From contig NZ_SWDB01000018.1 in the NCBI RefSeq assembly GCF_005116735.1, forward strand, positions 1 to 64,000: DNA of 64,000 bases. Reading direction: 5' to 3'. The translations under genes and the position numbers were made by a program. Shown in pieces: positions 52,986 to 62,446 of the stretch. The DNA comes from Thalassotalea mangrovi. GTDB lineage: Bacteria > Pseudomonadota > Gammaproteobacteria > Enterobacterales > Alteromonadaceae. Position 1 is the first letter of the stretch, and each line of letters starts with the position of its first letter. The notes beneath the pieces were generated by a model. It had not been told where the DNA came from. It saw only the letters and a program-made list of their open reading frames with translations, and made no database searches.

Positions 52986-53993
52986 ATGAATAATAAAAAA
53001 CCTTTGATTATCCTTACCTTGATTTTAGCGCTGGTAGTTATCTCGCTTGGTGCTTATACACGTCTGACGGATGCCGGACTTGGATGTCCAGACTGGCCTG
53101 GTTGCTATGGATTGATTGATGTACCCAAAACTGAAACGGAAATTGCTGCGGCCGAGCAGGTGTTTCCCGAGCGCCCTGTCGAACCTCACAAAGCCTGGAA
53201 TGAAATGATTCATCGTTATTTTGCCGGCAGTTTGGGGCTGCTAATTGGTCTTATCTTTATTCTTTCCTTTAAAAACCGCGAACAGGGTGGGCCCCTCTAC
53301 CTGCCAATGTTTATGGTTGCTGTGGTGATGTTCCAGGCGGCTCTTGGCGCCTGGACAGTAACTATGAAGTTGATGCCAATTGTGGTCATGGGCCATTTAT
53401 TGGGTGGGTTCCTGACCTTATGTTTACTCTACCTGTTACTGCTCAGGGTCAGTAAAGTTCGGGTTAACGCCACGGATTCAGGGCTGTCGAAATATACCCC
53501 GTTTGCCGTGCTGGGTATTGTTATCCTAACCCTGCAAATAGCCCTGGGGGGCTGGACATCGTCAAATTATGCCGCCTTAGTGTGTCAGGAATTACCCGTT
53601 TGTCATGACGGTTGGATGCAACAACTGACATTTTCCGAGTCATTCCAGTTAGTTCCACCAAAACTGGAGACTTATGAGTACGGACATTTAGGGGCAGCTG
53701 AACGGGTGACAATTCATGCCATGCATCGCATTGGCGCGATGATCACATTTGTATATCTGGCCTGGCTGGCGTTTACGCTGTTTTTCAAAGCGCAGTCGCC
53801 GAAGCTGAAAAACGTTGCTTTAGGCCTGGCCGGGATACTGCTAATCCAGGTTGTCCTGGGTGTATCTAATGTTCTGTTTTCACTGCCACTTGCTGTTGCC
53901 GTTGCTCATAATGTGGTCGCTGCTTTGTTGATGCTGGCGTTGATCACGGTGGCTTACCTGTTAAAACCTCGCCCGGAGAATGCCCATGTCTAA
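52986..53993 (+). CDS. ctaA: Haem A synthase (CtaA/COX15)
   Basis: 335 residues with eight membrane helices. [17 protein letters not shown] near the start, the haem-ligand histidines in MIHRYFAG and [24 protein letters not shown] and HAMHRIGA are COX15 features. It hydroxylates and oxidises haem O to haem A. AAAGGAAAG precedes the ATG. Its end overlaps the ctaB start by eight bases, so the two haem steps are translationally coupled. Confidence 0.96.
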   Translation: MNNKKPLIILTLILALVVISLGAYTRLTDAGLGCPDWPGCYGLIDVPKTETEIAAAEQVFPERPVEPHKAWNEMIHRYFAGSLGLLIGLIFILSFKNREQGGPLYLPMFMVAVVMFQAALGAWTVTMKLMPIVVMGHLLGGFLTLCLLYLLLLRVSKVRVNATDSGLSKYTPFAVLGIVILTLQIALGGWTSSNYAALVCQELPVCHDGWMQQLTFSESFQLVPPKLETYEYGHLGAAERVTIHAMHRIGAMITFVYLAWLAFTLFFKAQSPKLKNVALGLAGILLIQVVLGVSNVLFSLPLAVAVAHNVVAALLMLALITVAYLLKPRPENAHV

Positions 53994-54933
53994 AACCATC
54001 ACTGACACAGGTGCTGCTAAGTCGCTAAGCACTGACAATCGCGCAGAGTCCGTTTCTGTCTCATCCAGTGTACCTCTGTGGCGAGAGTATTATGAGATCA
54101 CTAAACCCAGGGTAGTGGCGCTGCTTGTGCTCACGGCGTTGGTCGGGATGTGCCTGGCACTACCCGGTGCAATTCCTGCCAGTATTATGGTGCCGAGTAT
54201 TGCCGGTATCTGGTTATTGTCTTCGGCATCGGCGGCTATTAACCATATTGTCGATCAACAAATCGATGCAAAAATGGCTCGCACCAGTAAACGACCATTA
54301 CCCAATGGCCGCATTACCACCAACAACGCCATAGTTTTCGCTGCTATTCTCAGTGTGATTGGCTTTACCTTGCTGTATGTCTGGGTAAATCCGCTGACCG
54401 CCTGGCTGACCTTGTCTGGTCTGGTTGGCTACTCGGTAATCTATACCATGTACCTGAAACGGGCAACGCCACAGAATATCACGATTGGTGGCCTGGCCGG
54501 TGCGATTCCACCATTACTTGGCTGGACATCGGTAACCAATGAAATTCACCCGCATGCGCTATTGCTGGTATTGCTGGTATTTACCTGGACTCCTCCACAC
54601 TTCTGGGCGCTGGCGATTCATCGTCGCGATGATTATGCCAAAGTAAACATTCCCATGTTGCCGGTAACCCATGGCATTAATTTCACTAAAACCCAGATTT
54701 TACTCTATACGGTATTGCTGTTTATCGTCAGCCTGATCCCTTATCTGGTGGGAATGAGCTCCTGGTTGTATCTGCTTGGTGCGGTGGTGTTAAACGTGAT
54801 CTTTTTAGGATATGCCTGGAAACTTAAATTCAATGCCGAACAGGATACCGCGATGCAAACGTTTCGTTTTTCCATCGTCCATTTAATGCTATTGTTCGTC
54901 ATCCTGTTGGCAGACCATTATTTATTGCCCTAA
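53986..54933 (+). CDS. cyoE: Protohaem IX farnesyltransferase (haem O synthase)
   Basis: 315 residues, UbiA-superfamily with about nine helices. [23 protein letters not shown] contains the first Asp-rich motif, and [16 protein letters not shown] the second. It adds the farnesyl tail to haem B to give haem O for the oxidase. Of two close ATGs, 53986 is better placed after GGAG. It overlaps the end of ctaA; its alternative name in aa3 clusters is ctaB. Confidence 0.96.
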   Translation: MSKTITDTGAAKSLSTDNRAESVSVSSSVPLWREYYEITKPRVVALLVLTALVGMCLALPGAIPASIMVPSIAGIWLLSSASAAINHIVDQQIDAKMARTSKRPLPNGRITTNNAIVFAAILSVIGFTLLYVWVNPLTAWLTLSGLVGYSVIYTMYLKRATPQNITIGGLAGAIPPLLGWTSVTNEIHPHALLLVLLVFTWTPPHFWALAIHRRDDYAKVNIPMLPVTHGINFTKTQILLYTVLLFIVSLIPYLVGMSSWLYLLGAVVLNVIFLGYAWKLKFNAEQDTAMQTFRFSIVHLMLLFVILLADHYLLP

Positions 54934-54993
54934 CTATTTGGGTCAGGAAAATAGCGACATACCATCGATGCTAAAGCGCAAGATTTGAGAGTT

Positions 54994-55626
54994 ATGCAAA
55001 AGTTTATATTAATCATTCTGGCAATCATTGCCGCCGCCATTGGTCTGGTGTTGTACCAGACCTACCAACAAAGCCAGCAGGTTGAAAAGGCGCTGGTATA
55101 TCAGCAACCACGGTCGATTTTGCCATTTGTCCTCAGCGATCATAATGGCGTTGATTTCAGCAACGATCGCCTTGCTGGAAAATGGTCACTGGTATTTTTC
55201 GGTTATACCTCTTGCCCCGACGTTTGCCCGGTGACATTGCAGGAACTAAACCGCGTTTATGCTGACCTGAATAAAGCGGCATCAGACCCGGTTCAGGTGC
55301 TATTGGTTAGTGCTGATCCGCGCCGTGATACACAACAACGACTGAATAGTTACATCAATTACTTCAATAAGGAGTTTATTGCCCTGCGCGCCGACCACAA
55401 CCAGCTGTTCCCATTTTCCCGAAATCTCGGACTGATGTATTCGATCACCGATGATAGCTCACAGGAAGATTATCTGGTGAACCACAGTGCGTCGATTGTA
55501 CTGATTAATCCTCAAGGCCAGATTCAGGCAATTTTTAAACCTAGTATTGAGGTGGGACAGGTGCCTGCTATCGATGCCAAAGTTCTGCTCAGTGATTTTG
55601 AAAAAATTGTCAGGCAGGTATCTTAA
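54994..55626 (+). CDS. SCO1/SenC copper chaperone
   Basis: 210 residues: membrane anchor (about 3-22), then a thioredoxin-like domain with the copper motif SCPDVCP (C74, C78) and a conserved His in VNHSASIV near residue 163. It delivers copper to, or reduces, the CuA site of CoxB. ATG 54994 follows GAGAG. It is the end of the cox assembly set; only a DUF2167 gene follows before a terminator. Confidence 0.94.
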   Translation: MQKFILIILAIIAAAIGLVLYQTYQQSQQVEKALVYQQPRSILPFVLSDHNGVDFSNDRLAGKWSLVFFGYTSCPDVCPVTLQELNRVYADLNKAASDPVQVLLVSADPRRDTQQRLNSYINYFNKEFIALRADHNQLFPFSRNLGLMYSITDDSSQEDYLVNHSASIVLINPQGQIQAIFKPSIEVGQVPAIDAKVLLSDFEKIVRQVS

Positions 55627-55658
55627 TAAATTCAAGAGTTTTAACTTCAGGGAAGATT

Positions 55659-56621
55659 ATGCAACAACGTATATTAAAGAAAACATTATTGTTGATAATG
55701 GTGTCAGTGGCTCATTTCGCAACGTTTGCTTCTCAGCAGGATTATGCAAATGAGAGCATCGAAGAACCGCAGAGTCAATTGACTGAGCCTGCTCTTAGCG
55801 AAGAAGAACAGTTTCAGCAATGGGCCGAGCAAACCTTAGAATCATTAACCCCGATCACCGGTACGGTTGAAATAGCGGATGCCGGAGCAACGCTAGAGGT
55901 GCCCGAGCAATATTATTTTCTTGGCCAAAAAGATGCTCGTATTGTACTGGAGGATATTTGGGGTAATCCGCCAAGTGAATCGGTTTTGGGCATGTTGTTA
56001 CCGGCCGGTTTAACCCCGTTTGACGAAGAATCATGGGCGGTAACCATTGAGTTTAGCAATGACGGCTATGTGTCAGATGAAGACGCTGCCGACATTGACT
56101 ATCAGGAATTACTTACCCAGTTACAACAAGATACTCAGGATGCCAACGAACAACGTGTCGCCGCAGGTTATCCAGCGATGACATTGTTGGGATGGGCAAG
56201 TAAACCCTTCTATGATCAGGCAAGCAATAAGCTGCATTGGGCGAAGGAATTTAGTGTCGAAGGGTATGAGCAGAATACCTTAAACTACAATATTCGCGTT
56301 TTAGGTCGTAAAGGTGTACTCGTGCTTAACTTTATCGCCGGGATGGAACAAAAGACTACGATTGATAGTGAACTGGAGAATGTTCTGGCGATGGCTGAAT
56401 TCGACCAGGGTTCACGGTATGCGGACTTTAACCCTGAAATTGATGAGGTTGCTGCGTACGGCGTTGGCGCCCTGGTAGCTGGTAAGGTGTTGGCTAAATC
56501 TGGATTTATTGCCGCCGCTATCATGTTCTTGAAAAAATTTGGCGTGTTTATTGTTCTTGGAATCGGCGCCCTGTTTAAAAAACTCTGGTCAAGAAAAACG
56601 AAATCAGAAGACCTGTCGTAA
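55659..56621 (+). CDS. DUF2167 membrane protein
   Basis: 320 residues. Signal peptide (about 24), then an acidic periplasmic domain with the DUF2167 features (EIADAGATLEVPEQYYFLG, GLTPFDEESWAVTIEF, YNIRVLGRKGVLVLNFIA), and two C-terminal membrane helices (about 272-305) with a basic end. Function unknown. It follows sco by 32 bases and shares the terminator at 56646, so it may be part of the cox transcript. Confidence 0.85.
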   Translation: MQQRILKKTLLLIMVSVAHFATFASQQDYANESIEEPQSQLTEPALSEEEQFQQWAEQTLESLTPITGTVEIADAGATLEVPEQYYFLGQKDARIVLEDIWGNPPSESVLGMLLPAGLTPFDEESWAVTIEFSNDGYVSDEDAADIDYQELLTQLQQDTQDANEQRVAAGYPAMTLLGWASKPFYDQASNKLHWAKEFSVEGYEQNTLNYNIRVLGRKGVLVLNFIAGMEQKTTIDSELENVLAMAEFDQGSRYADFNPEIDEVAAYGVGALVAGKVLAKSGFIAAAIMFLKKFGVFIVLGIGALFKKLWSRKTKSEDLS

Positions 56622-56645
56622 CGACGCTTATTCGCTCGCACAAAT

Positions 56646-56674
56646 AAGGCAATGCTCAGCATTGCCTTTTTTGT
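56646..56674 (+). terminator. Rho-independent terminator of the cox cluster
   Basis: Stem AAGGCAATGC (56646-56655) / GCATTGCCTT (56659-56668), 3-base loop, followed by TTTT. It lies 25 bases after the DUF2167 stop. Confidence 0.93.
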
Positions 56675-56822
56675 GCCGGTTGTTAGTTGCCTATACTTGT
56701 TTCTGTCAGTAACGACTGAAAGTTAACCTCCCTTTTTAGATGTATTTACTCCGATTGTTGGCGGTTGTTGCCGTATCTGTAATTCATCAACGAGGGGAAA
56801 TTATCTTGAGAAGAGGCAGTTT

Positions 56823-57989
56823 ATGGCTCGTTTTTTTACTCCACTCACCGCACGTGATAATCAGGAACCACACCGGACGGCCACAACGTTAGAGTTGTTT
56901 TTCGATCTGGTCTTCGTCGTGGCGATTGCCACTGCCGCCCATGGATTCGCAAACCACCTGGTTGCCGGGGAGGTTGGCGACGGTATCGCTAAATTTATTT
57001 TCGCCTATTTGTGTATTTGGTGGGCGTGGAATCAATTTACCTGGTTTGCATCGAGTTTTGATAATGATAGCCCTGCCTATCGCATCAGCGTGCTACTAAT
57101 GATGGTCGGTGCCATGCTGATAGCCGCCAGTATGGATTCGCTGTTTCAAAAATCGTTATTGCTTTATACCTACCTGGGTTACGTTTTGATGCGTGTTCCT
57201 TTTGTGTTTTTATGGTTGCGCGTCGCACTTGATAATCCTGAGCTGAGATCTAAAGCGGTATTTAACGCGATTAGCCTGATTCTATTACAGGTTTACTGGG
57301 GCTGGGCAGCATTAGGTGTCCATGATAATTATTTTGTGGTGCACCCTATATTCCTGATAGGTTGGTTGCTTGAATTCTGTGCGCCGGTAATTGCTGAAAA
57401 AATTAAACATAGTCAGTGGCACCCGGATCACATTCAGGAACGCTTCGGATTACTGATGATAATTGTCTTAGGGGAAGTCATTGTGGCCAATATCCATGCC
57501 CTGACCACGGCAATTGATGGTGGACCGGATTTACTGCTGTTTGCCTACACCCTGGTGACTATTTCTCTGGTTTTTGCCATGTGGTGGTATTACTTTTGTG
57601 ATCAGCAAGATACGCTTGAACATTGTGTATGCCGGGCATTCAGTTGGAGTTATGGCCATTTTTTCATTTTTCTCTGTGCGGTGATGGTAGGCTCAGGTCT
57701 TACCTATATGCATCATGGCTATGAGGAACATCATGTCGGCCAGAATGCCGCACTGACAGTATCGATACCTATTGGTTTATTTATCGTCAGCATATGGTTT
57801 GTTCGCGACCGATTGTTATTGTGCAGGAAAGGTCAGGCCATTGTGTTGCTGTTGGCGTTATTATTGATGGCTACGGGCTTTTTACCTTATGGTCTGGTTA
57901 TTGCCACCATACTACTGATTGGTATTGTGGTGTACCGACAACATATGTGGCGAACAATGGAGAATATTGACAGAAATTTGTCAGACTAA
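56823..57989 (+). CDS. LtrA (low temperature requirement) family membrane protein
   Basis: 388 residues with about 11 helices. The start TATTLELFFDLVFVVAIATAAHGFANHL and the central RFGLLMIIVLGEVIVANIHA are the signature of LtrA (PF06772). The family was named from a cold-sensitive Listeria mutant, and its transport or structural role is unresolved. It is a single gene after the cox terminator, with GAGAAGAGG upstream of the ATG. Confidence 0.9.
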   Translation: MARFFTPLTARDNQEPHRTATTLELFFDLVFVVAIATAAHGFANHLVAGEVGDGIAKFIFAYLCIWWAWNQFTWFASSFDNDSPAYRISVLLMMVGAMLIAASMDSLFQKSLLLYTYLGYVLMRVPFVFLWLRVALDNPELRSKAVFNAISLILLQVYWGWAALGVHDNYFVVHPIFLIGWLLEFCAPVIAEKIKHSQWHPDHIQERFGLLMIIVLGEVIVANIHALTTAIDGGPDLLLFAYTLVTISLVFAMWWYYFCDQQDTLEHCVCRAFSWSYGHFFIFLCAVMVGSGLTYMHHGYEEHHVGQNAALTVSIPIGLFIVSIWFVRDRLLLCRKGQAIVLLLALLLMATGFLPYGLVIATILLIGIVVYRQHMWRTMENIDRNLSD

Positions 57990-58067
57990 AGTGGTCAGGA
58001 ACTACACTCCGATGGCAATCCTTGCTAAAATTGCCGCCGGGCAGTAATCAATGAAAGAGACAAGTTA

Positions 58068-58793
58068 ATGGGTAGAGCGTTCCAAAACCGTAAAGAGTCC
58101 ATGGCTAAAACCCAGGGACAAAAGACTAAGGTGTATTCCAAATACGGTAAAGAAATCTATGTTTGCGCCAAGAATGGCGGTGTAGATCCTGATGGTAACC
58201 TGGCACTACGTCGTTTAATTGAAAAAGCGAAAAAAGATCAGGTACCAACTCACGTAATTGAAAAGGCCATTGATAAAGCCAAAGGTGGCGGCGGAGAAAA
58301 CTACGAAACTGCGCGCTACGAGGGCTTTGGACCGGGTGGTTGCATGGTAATCGTTGACTGTCTTACCGATAACACTAACCGGACGATTAAAGACGTTCGT
58401 CAGGCCTTTACGAAAACGGATTCCAAAATCGGTGGTCCGGGCTCTGCGGCTCACATGTTTGACCATCAGGCACTGTTTTCTTTTGAACATGATGATGAAG
58501 AGGCAGTACTGGAAGCCCTGATGATGGCTGATGTCGATGTGACTGATATCGAAAATGAAGACGGCATGATGACCGTATTCGCGCCGCATACGGAATTCTT
58601 CAAAGCCAAAACCGCCTTAACCGATGCGTTTGACGGTATTAATTTCGAAATGGAAGAAATTACCTGGGTACCGCAAACCTATACCAAAATCAGTAGCGAA
58701 GAAGATTTGGCGAACTTTGAAAAGTTCATCAATATGCTAAATGACAGTGATGATGTGCAAAACATTTATCATAATGCGGAATTAGATAACTAG
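58068..58793 (+). CDS. YebC/PmpR family protein (YeeN subgroup)
   Basis: 241 residues with the three-domain YebC layout. It has [18 protein letters not shown] at the start, [46 protein letters not shown] and the ending DDVQNIYHN. It resembles E. coli YeeN more than YebC in its N-terminus. Recent work on the family points to translation factors relieving stalls, older work to transcription regulation. It is a single gene with GAGACAAG ahead and its own terminator. Confidence 0.92.
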   Translation: MGRAFQNRKESMAKTQGQKTKVYSKYGKEIYVCAKNGGVDPDGNLALRRLIEKAKKDQVPTHVIEKAIDKAKGGGGENYETARYEGFGPGGCMVIVDCLTDNTNRTIKDVRQAFTKTDSKIGGPGSAAHMFDHQALFSFEHDDEEAVLEALMMADVDVTDIENEDGMMTVFAPHTEFFKAKTALTDAFDGINFEMEEITWVPQTYTKISSEEDLANFEKFINMLNDSDDVQNIYHNAELDN

Positions 58794-58820
58794 TCCTATC
58801 CGCATTAAGTTTTAACGTAA

Positions 58821-58852
58821 AAAAGCCAGCTTAAGTTAAGCTGGCTTTTTTG
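58821..58852. terminator. Rho-independent terminator after the YebC-family gene
   Basis: AAAA, stem GCCAGCTT, loop AAGT, AAGCTGGC, then TTTTTT (58821-58851). It is symmetric, so it can work on both strands; downstream of the plus-strand gene by about 30 bases. Confidence 0.92.
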
Positions 58853-59015
58853 TGTTTAAAGTAAGCATCAGGCGCTGCCCCGGCAATATCTGGCCACCAG
58901 TCTGCAGCCGTTCAGATTTGTGCAAGATAAGCTCTTGAAAAAATTACCGTTACCTTTGATTTAAGCAATTTTCTGCTAATCTCATTACAAACATGAAAAC
59001 TTTACAAGGTATCCG

Positions 59016-59411
59016 ATGGAAGCAACAGTAACTACCTGGGCCCTGGAGTTTATTCGCTGGTTTACCATGCTTTTCGGTGCATTTGGGGTGGTTATCACTA
59101 TCGTGCCGTCGCCGATATTTGCCTTGCTGGGCCGGCTCAAGCATCTCTTCTTTCTTCACTTCGTCGCGGTTGCCCTGCGCTTTCTATTCGGCGCTGCCTT
59201 GCTTTATACCGCAGGCCAAAGTAAGTTTCCGGAAGTGATCACCGTTCTTGGTTATATTTCCCTGGTTGCCGGCGTGGTACTGATGTTGATTGGCCGTAAT
59301 CGCTTTATGCGCCTTATCGCCTTTATCGTACGCCTGACACCTTTGGTGCACGTGGTGGTTGGCCTGGTAACGGTAATACTTGCGGTTTTTATCCTCTACG
59401 CCTACCACTAA
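59016..59411 (+). CDS. Small four-helix membrane protein, unknown function
   Basis: 131 residues with four hydrophobic segments (about 10-32, 42-64, 72-90, 105-128) and few charges. ACAAGGTAT gives a ribosome-binding site before the ATG. No family is recognised. It is convergent with the GST gene. Its codon use is like its neighbours, so it is probably a real gene. Confidence 0.65.
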   Translation: MEATVTTWALEFIRWFTMLFGAFGVVITIVPSPIFALLGRLKHLFFLHFVAVALRFLFGAALLYTAGQSKFPEVITVLGYISLVAGVVLMLIGRNRFMRLIAFIVRLTPLVHVVVGLVTVILAVFILYAYH

Positions 59412-59480
59412 CTAATGGGCCGGCGCTCCCGTTTTACCAACGATGGTTCGGAGCATCGGCCCTAAAAGTCGCTTAACCGC

Positions 59481-60146
59481 TTAGCTAATAAACGCCTGCA
59501 TCATTGCCTTTTCTTCAGCAATGATGTTGGCAAAGATAGGCTGGTTATGTAAACGTTCAACATAAGCGGCTAGCTTCGGATATTGGCTGGCATCGACACG
59601 CTCATTACAATAATGCAGGGTCATAAACATCCCGCCGACCATAATGTCCGCAAACGTCATACTGTCACCGACCAGATAATCGTTGTTTAGCTCACTTTCT
59701 AAATAGGTAAGGATCGCTGGAATTTCCGTTTCCAGGGCAAGTTTTATATCGGCTTCGATAGGAGCGCGCTTAAAGACGAATGGCGCAAGAATGCGCTCAG
59801 CAAACAAGTGAGCACCGAATGCTGTCATCATTACGCTGCTGGCGTACTGGCTGAACCACAAGGCCCGGGCTGACAAAATCGGGTCGTTAGGAAGCAACGG
59901 CTTTTCCGCAAAGGCTTTTTCCAGATAGGCACAGATCACTTCAGAATCACTGATATATTGTTCACCAACCTTAAACAAAGGGATTTTGCCTAACGGACTG
60001 TTGTCTTTGAATTCTTCAGGGATATCACTACTGAAAGGCACCACATTGACCTGCTGGTAATCCAGGCCTTTATAGGCCAATACCAAGCGCACTTTACGAA
60101 CAAAAGGTGATATTGGTGCACCAAACAGGGTTAATTCTTGACTCAT
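59481..60146 (-). CDS. Glutathione S-transferase family protein
   Basis: 221 residues: N-terminal thioredoxin fold (LFGAPISPFVRKVRLVLAYKGL; cis-Pro and the SDSE glutathione-binding motif in YISDSEVICAYLE), then an all-helical C-domain with the N-capping box MTFADIMVGG. A detoxification or stringent-starvation-like role is likely. The start at 60146 has no normal Shine-Dalgarno: an inverted-repeat element begins only six bases upstream (60153), so the leader and promoter lie inside the element. Confidence 0.9.
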   Translation of the reverse strand: MSQELTLFGAPISPFVRKVRLVLAYKGLDYQQVNVVPFSSDIPEEFKDNSPLGKIPLFKVGEQYISDSEVICAYLEKAFAEKPLLPNDPILSARALWFSQYASSVMMTAFGAHLFAERILAPFVFKRAPIEADIKLALETEIPAILTYLESELNNDYLVGDSMTFADIMVGGMFMTLHYCNERVDASQYPKLAAYVERLHNQPIFANIIAEEKAMMQAFIS

Positions 60147-60152
60147 TTATTT

Positions 60153-60417
60153 ATACCAATTCCACTGAGTGTTTTCCCACTCAGTGAGAATTTAAAGGCG
60201 TTTAGGCAAGGCGTTGATTGCAGAGAATGGTCGCTCCATTGTCAAAATCAATAACGCAGAATAAACGCCTTTAAAACTCACCCGTAGGGAGTTTATCAGA
60301 GGCCCATTTACCGCCCTATATTTCATTAATATAGAATGACTATATCAATGAAATCTATGTTGTAAATGAGCTTCTGCCCTAACTCTGAGTTGTGCAAAAA
60401 CTCAATGGAATTGGTAT
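60153..60417. repeat. Full-length inverted-repeat element (265 bp), second copy
   Basis: Ends ATACCAATTCCACTGAG and CTCAATGGAATTGGTAT, inverted with one mismatch. The interior aligns with the copy at 38635-38909, including the TTTAAAGGCGTTTA/TAAACGCCTTTAAA internal arms, with a short deletion near 60250. It lies between the GST start and the SDR stop. No protein is encoded. Confidence 0.85.
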
Positions 60418-60517
60418 TAGTCTCTATTTACTTACGAAAACAGAGATATTGGGTTTGTTTGGCTAAATTCAATTGGTTGTCGTCATGGCAATCAGTAAAT
60501 TCCATGGCGAGGTTTCA

Positions 60518-61174
60518 CTACCATGAAATTTCCGTGCGATCGCGAAAGAAACCTCCGCTGGGGCCATCATCTGGCAAGGTTGCCAGCCAGATTCCGGTAT
60601 CAGCGCCTTCTGCAACTGAACGATCCGCCTCTTTACCGCCCATTCGGGTTCGCACCCAGCCAGGACACATGGCGTTAATCTTTACGTTATCGGGCAGATC
60701 ACGAGCGGCACAAACGGTAAGCGCATTGAGAGACGCTTTGGCAACGCCATATGCGCCGGGACCTTCGAGACCTGCGGCAAACGCCCCCCAACCGGAGGAG
60801 ATGTTTACGACCCGGCCATAATTTTGCTGTATCATCGCTGGTACCAACAAATGCATCAGCAAAAAGGGTCCACGCACCATGACTGCCATCGATGAATCAA
60901 ATTCATTAATTTCATCAAGGACATGGCCTTCGCCGAGAATTCCCGCGTTGTTTACCAGAACATCAACACTTCCTAACATTGCAACGGCACGTTTAATGCT
61001 GTTTTCATCACCAACATCTAATGCTATCGCTTCAGCACCTATCTCTTTAGCCGCTTTTTCTCCCAGGGAAATATCGCGAGCGCCGATAATGACCTGGTAG
61101 CCTTTGGTCGCCAATCCTTTGGCTATTTCCAGTCCGATGCCACGGTTTGCTCCGGTGACTAATGCGCGCTTCAT
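60518..61174 (-). CDS. Short-chain dehydrogenase/reductase
   Basis: 218 residues, classical SDR. The NAD(P)-binding TGANRGIG (7-14), NNAG (75-78), the catalytic Ser in NISSG (about 126), and YGVAK (Y142, K146) are all present. It is expected to reduce or oxidise a small carbonyl/alcohol substrate, which is not predictable. ATG 61174 has GAGG eight bases upstream; a TTG two codons earlier is less likely. It is a single gene between two copies of inverted-repeat sequence. Confidence 0.92.
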   Translation of the reverse strand: MKRALVTGANRGIGLEIAKGLATKGYQVIIGARDISLGEKAAKEIGAEAIALDVGDENSIKRAVAMLGSVDVLVNNAGILGEGHVLDEINEFDSSMAVMVRGPFLLMHLLVPAMIQQNYGRVVNISSGWGAFAAGLEGPGAYGVAKASLNALTVCAARDLPDNVKINAMCPGWVRTRMGGKEADRSVAEGADTGIWLATLPDDGPSGGFFRDRTEISW

Positions 61175-61225
61175 AGCCAATGCCTCGCCATCAATGTGAA
61201 CTTTGCTTCATGTAAAACAAAGTTT

Positions 61226-61268
61226 ATACCAATGTGTCGAATGATCAGTCTTCAATAGGGATTGGTAT
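61226..61268. repeat. Minimal inverted-repeat element (43 bp)
   Basis: ATACCAAT (61226-61233) and ATTGGTAT (61261-61268) enclose only 27 bases. The ends match the terminal bases of the larger elements at 18.4, 38.6 and 60.2 kb. It may be an extreme deletion product. The last base is the first of the deacetylase stop complement. Confidence 0.5.
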
Positions 61269-62350
61269 TAATCGCTATACCAGCTACCATCGGCTTTTTT
61301 CACAAACCAGGGGCGGGAATACCAATAATATCGACCCGGATTATTGATACTCGGTGCGGTGCAGTTTGCCCTGACCCGACCCGTCGTTAACGGTTGCTTA
61401 ATTAACAGGTTAACTGCCGATTTATCTTCTGCCCACTTAACATCAACTCGACCCTGTCCGGAAACAAAGCAACTTAATTGTGATGGCGAAAAATCATCTA
61501 CGCTCAGATGGATGATCTTATCTAGTTCTTCCGGGTCAGTGCTAGCGGCAACAATCGTGTCACTTCGCTGGCTGTCACTGGCAATGTTAAAAGGTAAAGA
61601 GTTAAGCTTAGTGGCAAGCGGTTTTAACTTGTCATAGGGCTGAGAAGCCGGAAACCTTGGTACGGCGGTCAAATCGGTATTCAGGCCAACGGCTCCGGAT
61701 TGCTGGGTAAATACCACATAATCCAGCGCCTGGAGTTGCTGTTGTATATCGGCATGGTATTCTCCGTAAGGCAAAGCAAAGTATTTCCATGACTGTCCCA
61801 GTTTCTCTTTGAGGATCTGTTCCGATTCCTGCAACTGCTTGATTTTTTCCGCTACCCAGCTCTGATTCGTCATCCCTGCAGGCGTTTTTATTAATGAATC
61901 ATGGTGCAAACCATGATTGGCAATTAATACGCCATCATCAGACATGACTTTGAGCTGTGCCCAGGTCAGATAACCTGATTTTTGTTTCGCGACTTTGCCC
62001 GGGTTGATGAACAGGGTATAGGGATAATCGAACTCCTTCAGGATTGGATGGGCTTGCTCATAAATATCGGTATAGCCGTCGTCAAAGGTAATGACCACAG
62101 TTTTATCGGCAATTTTTTTGCCTGCTTTTAAATTATCTACCAGTTCATTTAACGGGATAACAGTAAAACCATGATCGCGTAAATAGGTTAAGTGCCTGGT
62201 AAATTGAGCCGGAGATAACGAGGTGCTGACGGGCGTGTCTTCACTGACATGGTGATAGACTAGGATCACCGCAGCCTGAGCGCTGGCAACTGGAAGTAAT
62301 ATTAATAGCGTTACTATTAGACGATGGATAAATGACTTTAGGAGCTTCAT
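61268..62350 (-). CDS. Exported polysaccharide deacetylase (NodB domain)
   Basis: 360 residues. Signal peptide (about 26, AQA-A), then the NodB homology domain: motif 1 TFDDGYTD (catalytic D90, metal D91), motif 2 NHGLHHDS (metal H146, H150), and later the LPYGEY motif. The C-terminal ~100 residues are a separate beta-type domain without recognised family, ending in YWYSRPWFVKKADGSWY. It is expected to remove acetyl groups from a cell-surface polysaccharide such as poly-N-acetylglucosamine (PgaB-like). It is divergent from the MATE gene. Confidence 0.9.
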   Translation of the reverse strand: MKLLKSFIHRLIVTLLILLPVASAQAAVILVYHHVSEDTPVSTSLSPAQFTRHLTYLRDHGFTVIPLNELVDNLKAGKKIADKTVVITFDDGYTDIYEQAHPILKEFDYPYTLFINPGKVAKQKSGYLTWAQLKVMSDDGVLIANHGLHHDSLIKTPAGMTNQSWVAEKIKQLQESEQILKEKLGQSWKYFALPYGEYHADIQQQLQALDYVVFTQQSGAVGLNTDLTAVPRFPASQPYDKLKPLATKLNSLPFNIASDSQRSDTIVAASTDPEELDKIIHLSVDDFSPSQLSCFVSGQGRVDVKWAEDKSAVNLLIKQPLTTGRVRANCTAPSINNPGRYYWYSRPWFVKKADGSWYSD

Positions 62351-62446
62351 ATAAGCCTCGTGAACGAACCGCTAATTTAATGCTGATGATCGCTTAACAC
62401 GTGTTATTATTCAAGAAGTTAATCGCATCAGAGCAAAGGCAAATCC

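Noticed and set aside
60366-60821. A plus-strand open frame of about 150 codons
   Set aside because: It starts inside the inverted-repeat element and runs antisense to the SDR gene, whose motifs are clear on the other strand.
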